From positions 1 to 19,842 of the forward strand of contig CATLIJ010000010.1 of NCBI GenBank assembly GCA_949948825.1: 19,842 nt of DNA, in the 5' to 3' direction. The notes under the pieces are model-generated. The model was given only the letters and a program-made list of their open reading frames with translations, searched no databases and had not been told where the DNA came from. Position 1 is the stretch's first letter. Each line of letters begins with the position of its first letter. The position numbers and the translations under genes were made by a program. The stretch is from an uncultured Clostridiaceae bacterium (GTDB taxonomy: Bacteria; Bacillota; Clostridia; Lachnospirales; Lachnospiraceae). Shown here piece after piece: positions 1-7,971 of this stretch.

Positions 1-3000
1 CAGACACCTTACACTCTTGCCGGTATTTCCCGGCTTTCCGGTCCGTCCATACCTGCCCTGGTTCAGACAATCCACAGGCAGGTACTGGGCAACTTCTCCA
101 TCAGCGGAACCGTATTGCTGAAATATGTAGGAAATGAATCCAGGGTAGCAGTGCCAGAGGGAATCACCCGGATTGCACAGGAGGCTTTTGCCGGCAAAGA
201 GGAGATTGACCAGGTGCGCCTGCCGGACAGCCTTATAGAAATCGGTGCCAGCGCCTTCCGGGATTGTCTGGTTATGCAAAGCATCCTTCTCCCCAAGGGA
301 CTCCGCTATATAGGAACTGGCGCTTTTGAAAACTGCGTTAAGCTGATTCGGATTGCCCTTCCGGACGGAATACAGCAAATAGAGCCTCAAACCTTTAAAC
401 GCTGTCAGGTGCTTCGGGAAATCTCTTTTGGAGAAGCTCTGACAGAAATCAGAGAGGAGGCTTTCTATGGCTGTGTAAGTTTAAAAGAAATTCCCCTTAA
501 TCCACAGCTTTCCCACATTGGAGATATGGCATTTTACCGCTGCACAGGTCTGGCAGAAATCCGTCTGTCCTCTCAGACAGCCAGAGTGGGTAATCTGGCC
601 TTTGCCCAGAGCGGTGTCAGGCGCGTGGTTGTCACCGGAAAAAAGCCAGCAAATGGGGCGGAAATTGCCCAAACAGCAAGACTCCGGACCGCACTCCCTT
701 CCAGCCCTATATGGGGAACCGGAATCTTCTCCCGTTGCCCCCGGCTCAAATCCCTGATTCTGGAGGAAGGGCTGTCCCATCTGCCTGATAAATTCGCTTA
801 CCTGTGTACCGCCCTGACCCAGGTCCGCCTCCCCTCCTCCTTACAGTCTGTGGGAAGGCATGTGTTGGAAGGAACACCTTTTTTGGAAAACTGGCTCTCC
901 AGACGAAAAGAAATACCAGAACAGGCTGGAGAAATCTTTTGGGACGGACGGGATCTGGAAAATGAAATTGCCCTCACAGACAATTTCCGCCTGCTGGCCG
1001 GAGGAGCCTTTTACGGGAACCACAACATAACCTCTGTCCGGCTTCCGGATAAACTTTCCTGGATTGGCCCTGGAGCTTTCAAGGACTGCCGGTCTCTGAA
1101 GCAGGTTCTCCTGCCCTCTTCTCTTACCAGGCTGGAAGATGAGGTTTTTTGTGAATGCCGCCAGCTGACTGCTGTTACTGTCCCCCATAAAGGCCAGGAA
1201 GGAGCCGGTTCAGCTGCCTTATCCTTTGTGGGAGACCGGACTTTTTTCCACTGCCAGCTGCTGTCCCATATGGATTTCCGGAAGCTCACCTTCATCGGAA
1301 AAGAAGCCTTTTCTGGCTGTAAAAGCCTGGAATCCACACAGGTAACGCTTCAGCTGGAGGAGTCTGCCGCAGCTGCTGTCCAAAAGGGAAATCCCACCCT
1401 TCAAATCGGTGAACGGGCTTTTGAAGCTTCCTCTCTTTTGGCGTCTTCTCAGAAGGAACCTATTATCCTTGGCTCTGTGGTCATTGACGGAAGCTGCTGC
1501 CAGGGAGATATCACACTCCCGGAGGGCATCACTGCCATTGCTCCCTTTGCCTTTTGGGCCAACCAGCAAATCACTGCCATTGGTTTTCCCGCAAGTCTTC
1601 TCTCTATAGGAGAAGGGGCCTTCTCTGGCTGCAGCCACCTTGGAGCCATTGAATTTCCCAAGCAAATGCATGGACTGACCCTTCATAGCCGCGCATTTGA
1701 AAAATGTACTGCCCTGACAGAAATCCACATCCGCTCCTCCTGGATTGACTCTTCTGCCTTCGCCTGGTGTACTTCCCTGAAAAAAGCATTTCTCCCGGAA
1801 ACATCCGTGCTGAACCAACGGCTGTTTGAAGGCTGCCGCGCCTTACAGGAATGCGTCTGCCCCAAAGCAAACCAGATTCTGTCCTGGTGCTTCTGCGGAT
1901 GTGAAAGTTTGAAGACCTTTGATTTTCAGACTGTCTGCCAAATAGGGCCATACGCCTTTGAGGGATGCAACAGCCTGACAGAGGCCTCTTTCACAGACCA
2001 GACCATTCTTCATGCCTATGCCATGAAGGACTGCGGACGGCTGGAAACCATATCCCTCCTTGGCCCCAAAGGAGAGATTTGCTTAAGAGAATACGCCCTC
2101 TCCGGCTGCACTGCATTAAAACAGGTAAAATGGCAGGAAAAGGTATGGAGCTTTACCTCCTGTGGCCAGCTATTCTCCGGCAGCCTTCCGGACCAGGCAG
2201 GACTTATTTTCCAAAGTGCCATGAGCTGTTTTACCATTCAACAGGAAACTATTCTCTGCAAATACGAAAGCGCTGGACAAAGGGTCTGTATTCCTTATGG
2301 AATTACCCATGTGGAGGCAGAAGCTTTCCGGGACAAAATGATGCTGGAGGAAATCCAAATCCCTGACACGGTAAAATATATTGGCGCCCGCGCCTTTCAT
2401 AACACAAAATGGATAAAAAGAAAACAGCAGCAATCCCCCATGGTAATCATAAACCATATGCTTTTAGACGCTTCTGGCTGCATTGGGGACCTCCTGATTC
2501 CAGAAGATCTTCAGATGGTCTGCGGATGGGCCTTTGCCAATGGTATTGGCATCCAAAAAATCCGGTTTCAGTCTTCCAAGACAAAGGTAGAGGAATACGC
2601 CTTCCGAAATTGTATTCATCTAAAAGAAATCCAATTGTCTGATGGTAAAGTCTTCTCCATTGGCCATATCACAGACCGGGACCGCTCCCTGCCGCCTCTG
2701 GCCAAACAGGCGGTTATGGACAGTCTTAACTGCTTTAAAACAGCTCCAGACCTGACCCTCCTCCAATGTACTGGCAATATTTCTGAACTTTCTGTGGCAG
2801 ATGGCATCACTGCCATTGGAGACCAGGTATTTCTGGACGCTAATCTGCTGACCAAAATCACTCTGCCCACCTCGGTTAAGGCCATTGGAAAGCTTGCCTT
2901 CTCTGGCTGCAAATGGCTGAAAACCGTGGAGGGCGGCCAGGGCATTACCCTCCTTGGAGAGCGGGCCTTTGCAGGATGCTGCTGCTTAGAGCACATTCCC

Positions 3001-3318
3001 CTGCCTCAGACCCTTTGCCAGTTAGGAGCCAGCGCCTTTGAAAATTGTACCTCACTTCAGGAAATTACCCTGCCAGAAGGTGTGGAGGAAATTCCCCCAA
3101 GAGCATTTTTCCGCTGCCACAGCCTGCGCCACGTCCATCTGCCCTCCACCATACGGCGAATCGGGCCGGAGGCCTTTGCATTCTGCCGGGAATTAAAAGA
3201 ACTTTTGGTTCCCCCTGACGCGGCGATTGGAGAGCGGGCCTTTGCAGGATGTAACAGCATATCTCTTGAAACAAACAAAGAATCCCCGGAGGAACCTTCA
3301 TGCGCTACCGAAAATTAG
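1..3318 (+). CDS. BspA-like leucine-rich repeat (LRR_5) protein, 5' end outside window
   Basis: Frame 1 is open from the first base to the TAG at 3316-3318, giving about 1105 visible residues. The true start therefore lies upstream; the TTG at 115 is only an internal codon with no ribosome binding site. The protein is almost wholly made of roughly 35 units of the type AFxxCxxLxxIxLPxxLxxIGxxAF, the Treponema/BspA LRR_5 pattern. The array is broken into about six blocks, each opened by a segment resembling LxxYxGxxxxVxIPEGITxI (near 115, 955, 1470, 2245, 2450 and 2755). Such repeats form a solenoid that usually binds proteins or surfaces. No LPXTG motif, C-terminal membrane segment or cell-wall repeat is visible. 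The end (ETNKESPEEPSCATEN) is short and polar. Whether it is secreted depends on the unseen N-terminus. The last 19 bases overlap the next gene, suggesting translational coupling. The family assignment is firm; the function is unknown. Confidence 0.93.
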   Translation, partial: QTPYTLAGISRLSGPSIPALVQTIHRQVLGNFSISGTVLLKYVGNESRVAVPEGITRIAQEAFAGKEEIDQVRLPDSLIEIGASAFRDCLVMQSILLPKGLRYIGTGAFENCVKLIRIALPDGIQQIEPQTFKRCQVLREISFGEALTEIREEAFYGCVSLKEIPLNPQLSHIGDMAFYRCTGLAEIRLSSQTARVGNLAFAQSGVRRVVVTGKKPANGAEIAQTARLRTALPSSPIWGTGIFSRCPRLKSLILEEGLSHLPDKFAYLCTALTQVRLPSSLQSVGRHVLEGTPFLENWLSRRKEIPEQAGEIFWDGRDLENEIALTDNFRLLAGGAFYGNHNITSVRLPDKLSWIGPGAFKDCRSLKQVLLPSSLTRLEDEVFCECRQLTAVTVPHKGQEGAGSAALSFVGDRTFFHCQLLSHMDFRKLTFIGKEAFSGCKSLESTQVTLQLEESAAAAVQKGNPTLQIGERAFEASSLLASSQKEPIILGSVVIDGSCCQGDITLPEGITAIAPFAFWANQQITAIGFPASLLSIGEGAFSGCSHLGAIEFPKQMHGLTLHSRAFEKCTALTEIHIRSSWIDSSAFAWCTSLKKAFLPETSVLNQRLFEGCRALQECVCPKANQILSWCFCGCESLKTFDFQTVCQIGPYAFEGCNSLTEASFTDQTILHAYAMKDCGRLETISLLGPKGEICLREYALSGCTALKQVKWQEKVWSFTSCGQLFSGSLPDQAGLIFQSAMSCFTIQQETILCKYESAGQRVCIPYGITHVEAEAFRDKMMLEEIQIPDTVKYIGARAFHNTKWIKRKQQQSPMVIINHMLLDASGCIGDLLIPEDLQMVCGWAFANGIGIQKIRFQSSKTKVEEYAFRNCIHLKEIQLSDGKVFSIGHITDRDRSLPPLAKQAVMDSLNCFKTAPDLTLLQCTGNISELSVADGITAIGDQVFLDANLLTKITLPTSVKAIGKLAFSGCKWLKTVEGGQGITLLGERAFAGCCCLEHIPLPQTLCQLGASAFENCTSLQEITLPEGVEEIPPRAFFRCHSLRHVHLPSTIRRIGPEAFAFCRELKELLVPPDAAIGERAFAGCNSISLETNKESPEEPSCATEN
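2954..3251 (+). repeat. Pair of 25-bp exact direct repeats inside the LRR gene
   Basis: The stretch at 2954-2978 (beginning TTGGAGAGCGGG) recurs exactly at 3227-3251. Both copies encode GERAFAGC, the AF-C core of an LRR unit. The offset is 273 bases, or 91 codons, so recombination between the copies would remove or add whole in-frame repeats. A shorter 16-bp repeat (GGCATCACTGCCATTG) occurs at about 1527 and 2804, at the openings of two LRR blocks. Confidence 0.85.
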
Positions 3319-4406
3319 GAAACACTGGAGTCCATGTATCGGAAATCAGCTTTGGCACCATCCCCCTTCTGCGCGGCAGCATTCCGGTTCTTCCTGCCTG
3401 TTACAACTTAGACGACAGGACCGCCATATCCATCATGGACTACGCCTTCCGTGCAGGCTGTAACCTATATGACACTGCCATTGTTCCAGAATACGGGGAT
3501 GCAGAAATAAAGCTTGGAAAATTTGCGGCAAGCATAGACCGGAGGCAAATTGTAATCTCAGACAAAGCCCGTTTTTACGATGGCAATGAGATGTATCAGG
3601 CAGTCTGCCTCTCCTGTGAAAATCTTGGCACCTGGGCAGATCTTTATTTTGTCCATCAGGCAGACCCTAGCCACGAAGATCAGATATTTGCAAAAGGCGG
3701 CCCCCTGGATGCCCTGGCTGAGCTGAAAGGCCAGGGGAAAATCCGCTTTGCAGGAATTGCCTCCCATTACTATGACATTCTCCTGCGGGGCGCAAAGGAT
3801 CACCGCGTAGATGTGCTGCAGGGAAGCGGCAATCTTTTGGAGCGGGGAATGTTAGACCGGATTCGTCAGGAGCCCCTGTTTCGGGATAAAGGCATACTGA
3901 TCAACAAGGTATTTGCCGCAGGGCTTTTGCCTGCTTTTTTTCCTGCCAAAACCTTAATGGAGAGTGTTCTCTCCTACCCGGTTTCCAGCGCCCTGATCGG
4001 AATCGGAACCTTGTCCCAGGCAGAAACTGCCTTTGTCCGGTCCTGGGAAAAGGAGGAAGGGAAACCTCATCTGCCAGACTTTCATCAGGTCCTTTCTGTG
4101 CTGGAAAAGGACTTTTCTCCCATTCCCTGCGACCGGTGCCAGCGCTGCCGCTGCCCACATGGAACCGAGATCCACACTGTGTTCCGCCAGTATCATTATT
4201 ATTTTCTCGGCAAGGAATACTGGGCTCTGAATAAGCTGAATCTGAGCATTGAGGAAAGCGCCCTGCAATGCCGGAAATGTACAAAAATGCCCTGTATCTC
4301 CCAGTGTCCCAAAGGCATACGCATTCCGGATGAAATCCAGAGAGTTTCAAAACTGGTGAAAATACACGCACACACAGCAAATCCTGCAGAATATCATACA
4401 GTATAA
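3300..4406 (+). CDS. Aldo/keto reductase with C-terminal ferredoxin-like Fe-S domain
   Basis: This 368-residue protein starts at ATG 3300, 7 nt after a GGAGG (3288-3292), inside the end of the LRR gene. The N-terminus (MRYRKLGNTGVHVSEISFGT) is typical of aldo/keto reductases, a TIM-barrel NAD(P)H oxidoreductase family. The usual catalytic tetrad is recognisable as D58, Y65 (DTAIVPEYG), K89 (ISDKA) and H119 (YFVHQAD). After the barrel, from about residue 275, two cysteine groups follow: C277, C280, C283, C285 and C324, C327, C332, C336, the last followed by PKGIRIP. This matches the class of aldo/keto reductases that carry a C-terminal 4Fe-4S dicluster-like domain, common in anaerobic Firmicutes. 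It is predicted to be cytoplasmic, and the substrate cannot be inferred. The spacing within both clusters differs from the commonest CxxCxxCxxxCP pattern, so cluster type is uncertain. Confidence 0.9.
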   Translation: MRYRKLGNTGVHVSEISFGTIPLLRGSIPVLPACYNLDDRTAISIMDYAFRAGCNLYDTAIVPEYGDAEIKLGKFAASIDRRQIVISDKARFYDGNEMYQAVCLSCENLGTWADLYFVHQADPSHEDQIFAKGGPLDALAELKGQGKIRFAGIASHYYDILLRGAKDHRVDVLQGSGNLLERGMLDRIRQEPLFRDKGILINKVFAAGLLPAFFPAKTLMESVLSYPVSSALIGIGTLSQAETAFVRSWEKEEGKPHLPDFHQVLSVLEKDFSPIPCDRCQRCRCPHGTEIHTVFRQYHYYFLGKEYWALNKLNLSIEESALQCRKCTKMPCISQCPKGIRIPDEIQRVSKLVKIHAHTANPAEYHTV

Positions 4407-4432
4407 TTCAATCCATGGGAGGATTTATCCGA

Positions 4433-5071
4433 ATGAATGAAGTCTTACTGCCCCAGGTCAACAGTAATTGCCGGTTCTGCAATTTCAATCAGTGGATGCC
4501 AGCCGGGGTCCGGGTTTTAAATGCTGCTGTCAATTATAACCCGTTTTCTGTCACCATTGGCAACAACAACATTGCCTCCAACTTAGACCAGGGCTCCATC
4601 ACCCGGTACAACCAGGTAAATCAGGGCTATCAGACTGTCACGGTCTCCGGCTCCAACGGCTACATCTATATACAGAAGCCGGTATACATCGGCGATGGCA
4701 TGACTACCATTGCCATTATTAACACAGCCTCTGGTCTGGACCTTCTGCCCATCTCTGACACTGCCTGCGCCACCAATTCCTTCAGCTCCTGTATCCGTGT
4801 TGCGAATCTGGCCTACTACAGCGGTCCTGTTAACGTAGAGCTGGGCAATGTCATATTCTCTTCCATTCCATACCGGGATGTGACGACCTTCAGCCGGGTG
4901 AGCTCCGGAAATTACACGGCCCGCATCAGCCGGCCTCAGCGTCCGAACAACATCCTTTTGTCAGTTCCTGTCAACTTAAGCCCCAACCGGATTTACACTA
5001 TGTATATTATGAACTGGAATGCCTCTGCTGACGCCATTCAGACTCTCCTGGTAGAAGACCGGCGCAGCTGA
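4433..5071 (+). CDS. DUF4397 domain protein
   Basis: A product of about 212 residues. I chose ATG 4433 (MNEVLLPQ) because GGGAGG at 4417-4422 sits 10 nt before it. The in-frame ATG at 4415 overlaps that site and has no ribosome binding site of its own. The sequence is rich in Asn, Ser, Thr and Tyr and contains two beta-rich halves resembling the DUF4397 pattern: AGVRVLNAAVNYNPFSVTIG and later SCIRVANLAYYSGPVNVELG. The stretch IPYRDVTTFSRVSSGNYTARIS lies in the second half. DUF4397 proteins are often exported or surface-associated, but no signal peptide or lipobox is seen here. A CxxC pair (CRFC) lies near the N-terminus. It follows the reductase by 26 nt and probably shares its transcript. 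Function is unknown. Confidence 0.8.
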   Translation: MNEVLLPQVNSNCRFCNFNQWMPAGVRVLNAAVNYNPFSVTIGNNNIASNLDQGSITRYNQVNQGYQTVTVSGSNGYIYIQKPVYIGDGMTTIAIINTASGLDLLPISDTACATNSFSSCIRVANLAYYSGPVNVELGNVIFSSIPYRDVTTFSRVSSGNYTARISRPQRPNNILLSVPVNLSPNRIYTMYIMNWNASADAIQTLLVEDRRS

Positions 5072-5077
5072 GACAAG

Positions 5078-5119
5078 GTTCTGTTCAGGGGAGCCTCTTC
5101 CTGTCTGGCTCTGCAGAAC
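5078..5119 (+). other. Imperfect two-part hairpin after the DUF4397 gene
   Basis: GTTCTG (5078-5083) can pair with CAGAAC (5114-5119), and inside it GAGCC (5091-5095) with GGCTC (5107-5111). No T-run follows, so it is not a standard rho-independent terminator. It could be a transcript 3'-end structure. This is based on pairing by eye only. Confidence 0.3.
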
Positions 5120-5143
5120 AAGATAAACTAATACTTGTATAAT
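5115..5143 (+). promoter_or_regulatory. Candidate promoter for asnA
   Basis: A perfect TATAAT lies at 5138-5143 with a weak -35 (AGAACA, 5115-5120) at 17 bp spacing. A second candidate, TTGTAT (5135-5140) with TACGAT (5158-5163), also has a 17-bp spacer. Either gives a leader of about 40-60 nt before the asnA ATG, too short for a T-box. Confidence 0.45.
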
Positions 5144-5207
5144 TTCCGGAATAATGGTACGATATTCAGGATAAATTGATACAGGAAAACATTCGGGAGG
5201 AAACCAT

Positions 5208-6215
5208 ATGGGACTTATCATACCCAAAGACTATGACCCGCATCTGACTGTCCGGGAAACACAGGAAGCAATCAAATACATCCGTGACACCTTCCAGAAA
5301 GAATTTGGACGTGAGATGCATTTAGAAAGAATCTCTGCTCCTCTTTTTGTGCAGCAGTCCAGCGGACTCAATGACAACCTGAACGGAGTGGAACGGCCAG
5401 TATCCTTTGATATGGCTGTATTTCCCGGCGAGAATATTGAGGTGGTTCAGTCTCTTGCCAAGTGGAAACGGATGGCTTTAAAAGAATACGGCTTTCAGCC
5501 GGGAGAGGGCCTTTACACCAACATGAATGCCATCCGCCGGGATGAAGCTCTGGATAATCTTCATTCCTGCTATGTGGACCAGTGGGATTGGGAAAAGGTC
5601 ATCACCAAAGAACAGAGGAACCGGGAAACCCTAGAGGAAACCGTGCGCACCATTTTCAAAATCATCAAGCACATGCAGCATGAGGTATGGTACAAATACC
5701 CCAATGCAGTGAAGCATCTGCCTAAGGACATCACCTTCATCACCTCGGAAGAGCTGGAGGAACGTTATCCGGATTTAACTCCAAAGGAACGGGAAAATCA
5801 GATTACCAGAGAATATGGCTGTGTGTTTTTAATGAAAATCGGTGACAAGCTGAAAAACGGAGAGCCTCACGACGGCAGAGCGCCTGACTATGATGACTGG
5901 CAGCTGAACGGAGATATTCTGTTCTGGTATGATTTGCTGGACTGCGCTCTTGAGATCTCCAGCATGGGCATCCGGGTGGATGAAAAGTCCCTGGATGAGC
6001 AGCTGACCAAGGCTGGGTGTGATGACCGAAGGAAGCTTCCCTACCACAAAATGCTCCTGGAGGGAAAGCTGCCTTATACCATCGGCGGCGGCATCGGCCA
6101 GTCCCGCCTGTGTATGCTGCTTTTAAACCGCGCCCATGTAGGGGAGGTCCAGGCAAGCCTCTGGCCAGAGGACATGAGAAAAGTGTGCAGAGAAAACCGG
6201 ATTATCCTTTTGTAA
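5208..6215 (+). CDS. asnA: Aspartate-ammonia ligase (asparagine synthetase A)
   Basis: The cytoplasmic enzyme makes asparagine from aspartate, ammonia and ATP, releasing AMP and pyrophosphate. The 335-residue length fits the AsnA family (about 330). Recognisable stretches include the N-terminal LTVRETQEAIKYIRDTFQKE, the SSGLNDNLNGVERPVSFD region (about residues 51-68), and the class II synthetase-like ATP-binding motif GGGIGQSR at 293-300 followed by QASLWPEDM. AsnA is related in fold to class II aspartyl-tRNA synthetases and uses ammonia rather than glutamine. The start is supported by GGGAGG 9 nt upstream of ATG 5208. It has its own candidate promoter and a strong terminator at 6278-6322, so it is probably monocistronic. 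The final codons run into the first unit of a 21-bp tandem repeat. Confidence 0.97.
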   Translation: MGLIIPKDYDPHLTVRETQEAIKYIRDTFQKEFGREMHLERISAPLFVQQSSGLNDNLNGVERPVSFDMAVFPGENIEVVQSLAKWKRMALKEYGFQPGEGLYTNMNAIRRDEALDNLHSCYVDQWDWEKVITKEQRNRETLEETVRTIFKIIKHMQHEVWYKYPNAVKHLPKDITFITSEELEERYPDLTPKERENQITREYGCVFLMKIGDKLKNGEPHDGRAPDYDDWQLNGDILFWYDLLDCALEISSMGIRVDEKSLDEQLTKAGCDDRRKLPYHKMLLEGKLPYTIGGGIGQSRLCMLLLNRAHVGEVQASLWPEDMRKVCRENRIILL

Positions 6216-6271
6216 GTCACTTTTCCGATTGTATAAATCACTTTTCCGACTGTGTAAATCACTTTTCCGAC
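6211..6271 (+). repeat. Three-copy tandem repeat spanning the asnA stop
   Basis: Three adjacent units share the core TCACTTTTCCGA: a 19-nt unit (6211-6229) that includes the asnA TAA, then two 21-nt units (6230-6250 and 6251-6271) that differ at one base. There are no spacers. The units lie between the asnA stop and its terminator stem. Confidence 0.85.
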
Positions 6272-6277
6272 TCAGGG

Positions 6278-6322
6278 ACAGCAGCCAGACCCATATCGTG
6301 TCTGGCTGCTGTTTTCCTTTTT
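6278..6322 (+). terminator. Rho-independent terminator of asnA
   Basis: A perfect 13-bp stem (6278-6290 with 6300-6312, ACAGCAGCCAGAC and its complement) with a 9-nt loop is followed by TTTTCCTTTTT. The rpiB gene converges from the other side and ends at 6325. In that direction the stem has no T-run after it, so termination of rpiB there would be weaker. Confidence 0.9.
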
Positions 6323-6324
6323 CT

Positions 6325-6765
6325 CTATCGGTTCTCAATATCCATCAGCTGCGCCACCCGCCGCTCATGGCGTCCTCCTTCATAGGTATGGTCCAGCCAT
6401 TCATCCACAATCATTTTCGCCATCTCCGGACCAACAACCCGTGCGCCAAAGGTCAGAACATTCGTATTGTTGTGCATCCGGGACAGACGGGCGCTGTAAG
6501 GCTCACTGCAGGTACACACCCGGACTCCTTTTACCTTTCCGGCGGCAATCCCGATTCCCACCCCTGTACCGCAGATGGCAATTCCGTAATCCACCTCCCC
6601 GGATGACACTGCGCGGCCTACCTTTTCCCCAAACTCCGGATAATCGCAGCTTTCACTGGAATCTGTCCCCAAATCCACCACCTCATATCCCTTCTCCTCC
6701 AGATGCTCCCGGATCACCTTCTTCATCTCCACCGCTGTATGATCATTTCCCATTGCAATTTTCAT
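6325..6765 (-). CDS. rpiB: Ribose-5-phosphate isomerase B
   Basis: RpiB interconverts ribose 5-phosphate and ribulose 5-phosphate in the non-oxidative pentose phosphate pathway; homologues also isomerise allose or galactose 6-phosphates. I chose the start MKIAMGNDH (6765) because AGGAG lies 5 nt upstream on the minus strand. An upstream in-frame extension to 6828 adds a non-conserved 21-residue leader. The 146-residue product fits the family (about 145-150). Family hallmarks are D8-H9 near the N-terminus, the catalytic cysteine C65 in CGTGVGI, H98-N99-N100 in MHNNTNVL, and the H133/R136 pair near the C-terminus. It is 78 nt downstream of aroC on the same strand with no obvious terminator between them, so they are probably cotranscribed. 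The cytoplasmic RpiB assignment is secure; substrate preference within the LacAB/RpiB family is inferred. Confidence 0.95.
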   Translation of the reverse strand: MKIAMGNDHTAVEMKKVIREHLEEKGYEVVDLGTDSSESCDYPEFGEKVGRAVSSGEVDYGIAICGTGVGIGIAAGKVKGVRVCTCSEPYSARLSRMHNNTNVLTFGARVVGPEMAKMIVDEWLDHTYEGGRHERRVAQLMDIENR

Positions 6766-6843
6766 TTCATTCTCCTTCTGAATCCCTTTCAAGTCTCCTT
6801 CTTCTCTTGCGGACCTTCTTCTATTCAACTTAATAACACTGAT

Positions 6844-7941
6844 TCACCAGGGCATCTCATCTGCCTCCATCCGGGCGCTTTTTCCCATCAGCAGAAGATC
6901 CGCCACCGTAAGGGCAGCCATAGCCTCCACCACCACCACAGCCCGCGGAACCACAATCGGGTCATGGCGCCCTTTCACCGTAATCTCCACATTCTCCCCG
7001 GCCCGGTTCACTGTCTCCTGGCTGCGGGCAATGGACGGAGTTGGTTTAAAGGCAGCCCGAAACACAATATCACTGCCATCGCTGATCCCTCCTAAGATTC
7101 CTCCCGCATGGTTGGTTCTCTTCTTCACCTTTCCGGAAGAATCCACATAAAAACAGTCATTGTTCACTGAGCCGCGGCTTCTGGCGGCCGCAAAGCCATC
7201 CCCCACCTCAAATCCCTTCACAGCTCCAATGGACATAACCGCCTTGGCCAGACACGCATCCAGCTTGTCAAAAACCGGCTCTCCAATGCCAGCAGGCGCC
7301 CCCCGGATAATACACTCCACCACTCCTCCTGCAGAATCCTGCTCCTTCATCAGATTCTCCAGATAAGCAGACGCCTGCTTGGCTGCCACGACATCCGGCA
7401 TATACAGCTGGTTCTGATCCCGCACCGTAAGATCAAACCGGCTGGGGTCCACCTCAATCTCCCCAATGCTTTTTGTATAAGCATCCACACGGATTCCATA
7501 AGCAGCAAGAAGCTTACCAGCTATTGCCCCCGCTGCAACCCTGCCAATGGTCTCCCTGCCAGAAGACCTGCCGCCTCCCCGGTAATCCCGGAAACCATAC
7601 TTGGCATCAAAACAGTAATCTGCATGCCCCGGACGGTACACCTCCATAATATTGCTGTAATCTCTGGATCTCTGGTCCTGGTTTCTCACCATCAGCCCAA
7701 TGGGCGTCCCTGTGGTCTTTCCCTCAAATACTCCGGACAAAATTTCTATCTGGTCCCCTTCCTGCCGCGCTGTGGCAAACCGACTCTGCCCCGGCTTTCT
7801 CCGGTCCAAATATCTTTGAATCTCCTCCTGACACAAAGAAAGCCCCGCGGGACAGCCGTCAATCGTAACACCAACGCCTTTACCGTGGGACTCTCCCCAT
7901 GTGGTAATACGAAAAATTGTTCCCCATGTGGAACCTGCCAT
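6844..7941 (-). CDS. aroC: Chorismate synthase
   Basis: The last enzyme of the shikimate pathway converts 5-enolpyruvylshikimate 3-phosphate to chorismate, needing reduced FMN. The product is 365 residues, the usual size. Visible signatures are the N-terminal WGESHGKGVGVTIDG (H19), RRKPGQSR (48-54 region), RPGHADY with H106, the RDYRGGGRSSGRET FMN/substrate loop at about 118-131, NHAGGILGGISDG, and the late GRHDPIVVPRAVVVVEAM. The start at 7941 follows a GGAGGAG site on the minus strand. No other aromatic pathway gene is in the window. It lies between a lactonase-like gene upstream and rpiB downstream, an unusual but plausible metabolic grouping. Confidence 0.98.
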   Translation of the reverse strand: MAGSTWGTIFRITTWGESHGKGVGVTIDGCPAGLSLCQEEIQRYLDRRKPGQSRFATARQEGDQIEILSGVFEGKTTGTPIGLMVRNQDQRSRDYSNIMEVYRPGHADYCFDAKYGFRDYRGGGRSSGRETIGRVAAGAIAGKLLAAYGIRVDAYTKSIGEIEVDPSRFDLTVRDQNQLYMPDVVAAKQASAYLENLMKEQDSAGGVVECIIRGAPAGIGEPVFDKLDACLAKAVMSIGAVKGFEVGDGFAAARSRGSVNNDCFYVDSSGKVKKRTNHAGGILGGISDGSDIVFRAAFKPTPSIARSQETVNRAGENVEITVKGRHDPIVVPRAVVVVEAMAALTVADLLLMGKSARMEADEMPW

Positions 7942-7971
7942 GGTCTCCTCCTCTCATGGATTCCGCTAAAA

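Noticed and set aside
115..117. TTG at 115 as the start of the LRR gene
   Set aside because: The frame is open back to base 1 with repeat-like sequence, and no ribosome binding site precedes the TTG. The gene begins before the window.
1219..1818. 199-codon open frame on the minus strand inside the LRR gene, plus several shorter ones there
   Set aside because: They lie antisense to a clearly repetitive coding frame, show no recognisable domain, and lack good ribosome binding sites. They are shadows of the LRR repeats.
5072..5207. T-box or other amino-acid riboswitch upstream of asnA
   Set aside because: The leader after the best promoter is only about 60 nt, and no T-box core sequence or antiterminator pair is seen.
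6211..6271. Short repeats near asnA considered as a CRISPR fragment
   Set aside because: The units are directly adjacent with no spacers, only three copies exist, and no cas gene is in the window.
6325..6828. Longer RpiB starting at 6828
   Set aside because: The 21-residue extension is polar and not family-like, while AGGAG sits 5 nt before the ATG at 6765.
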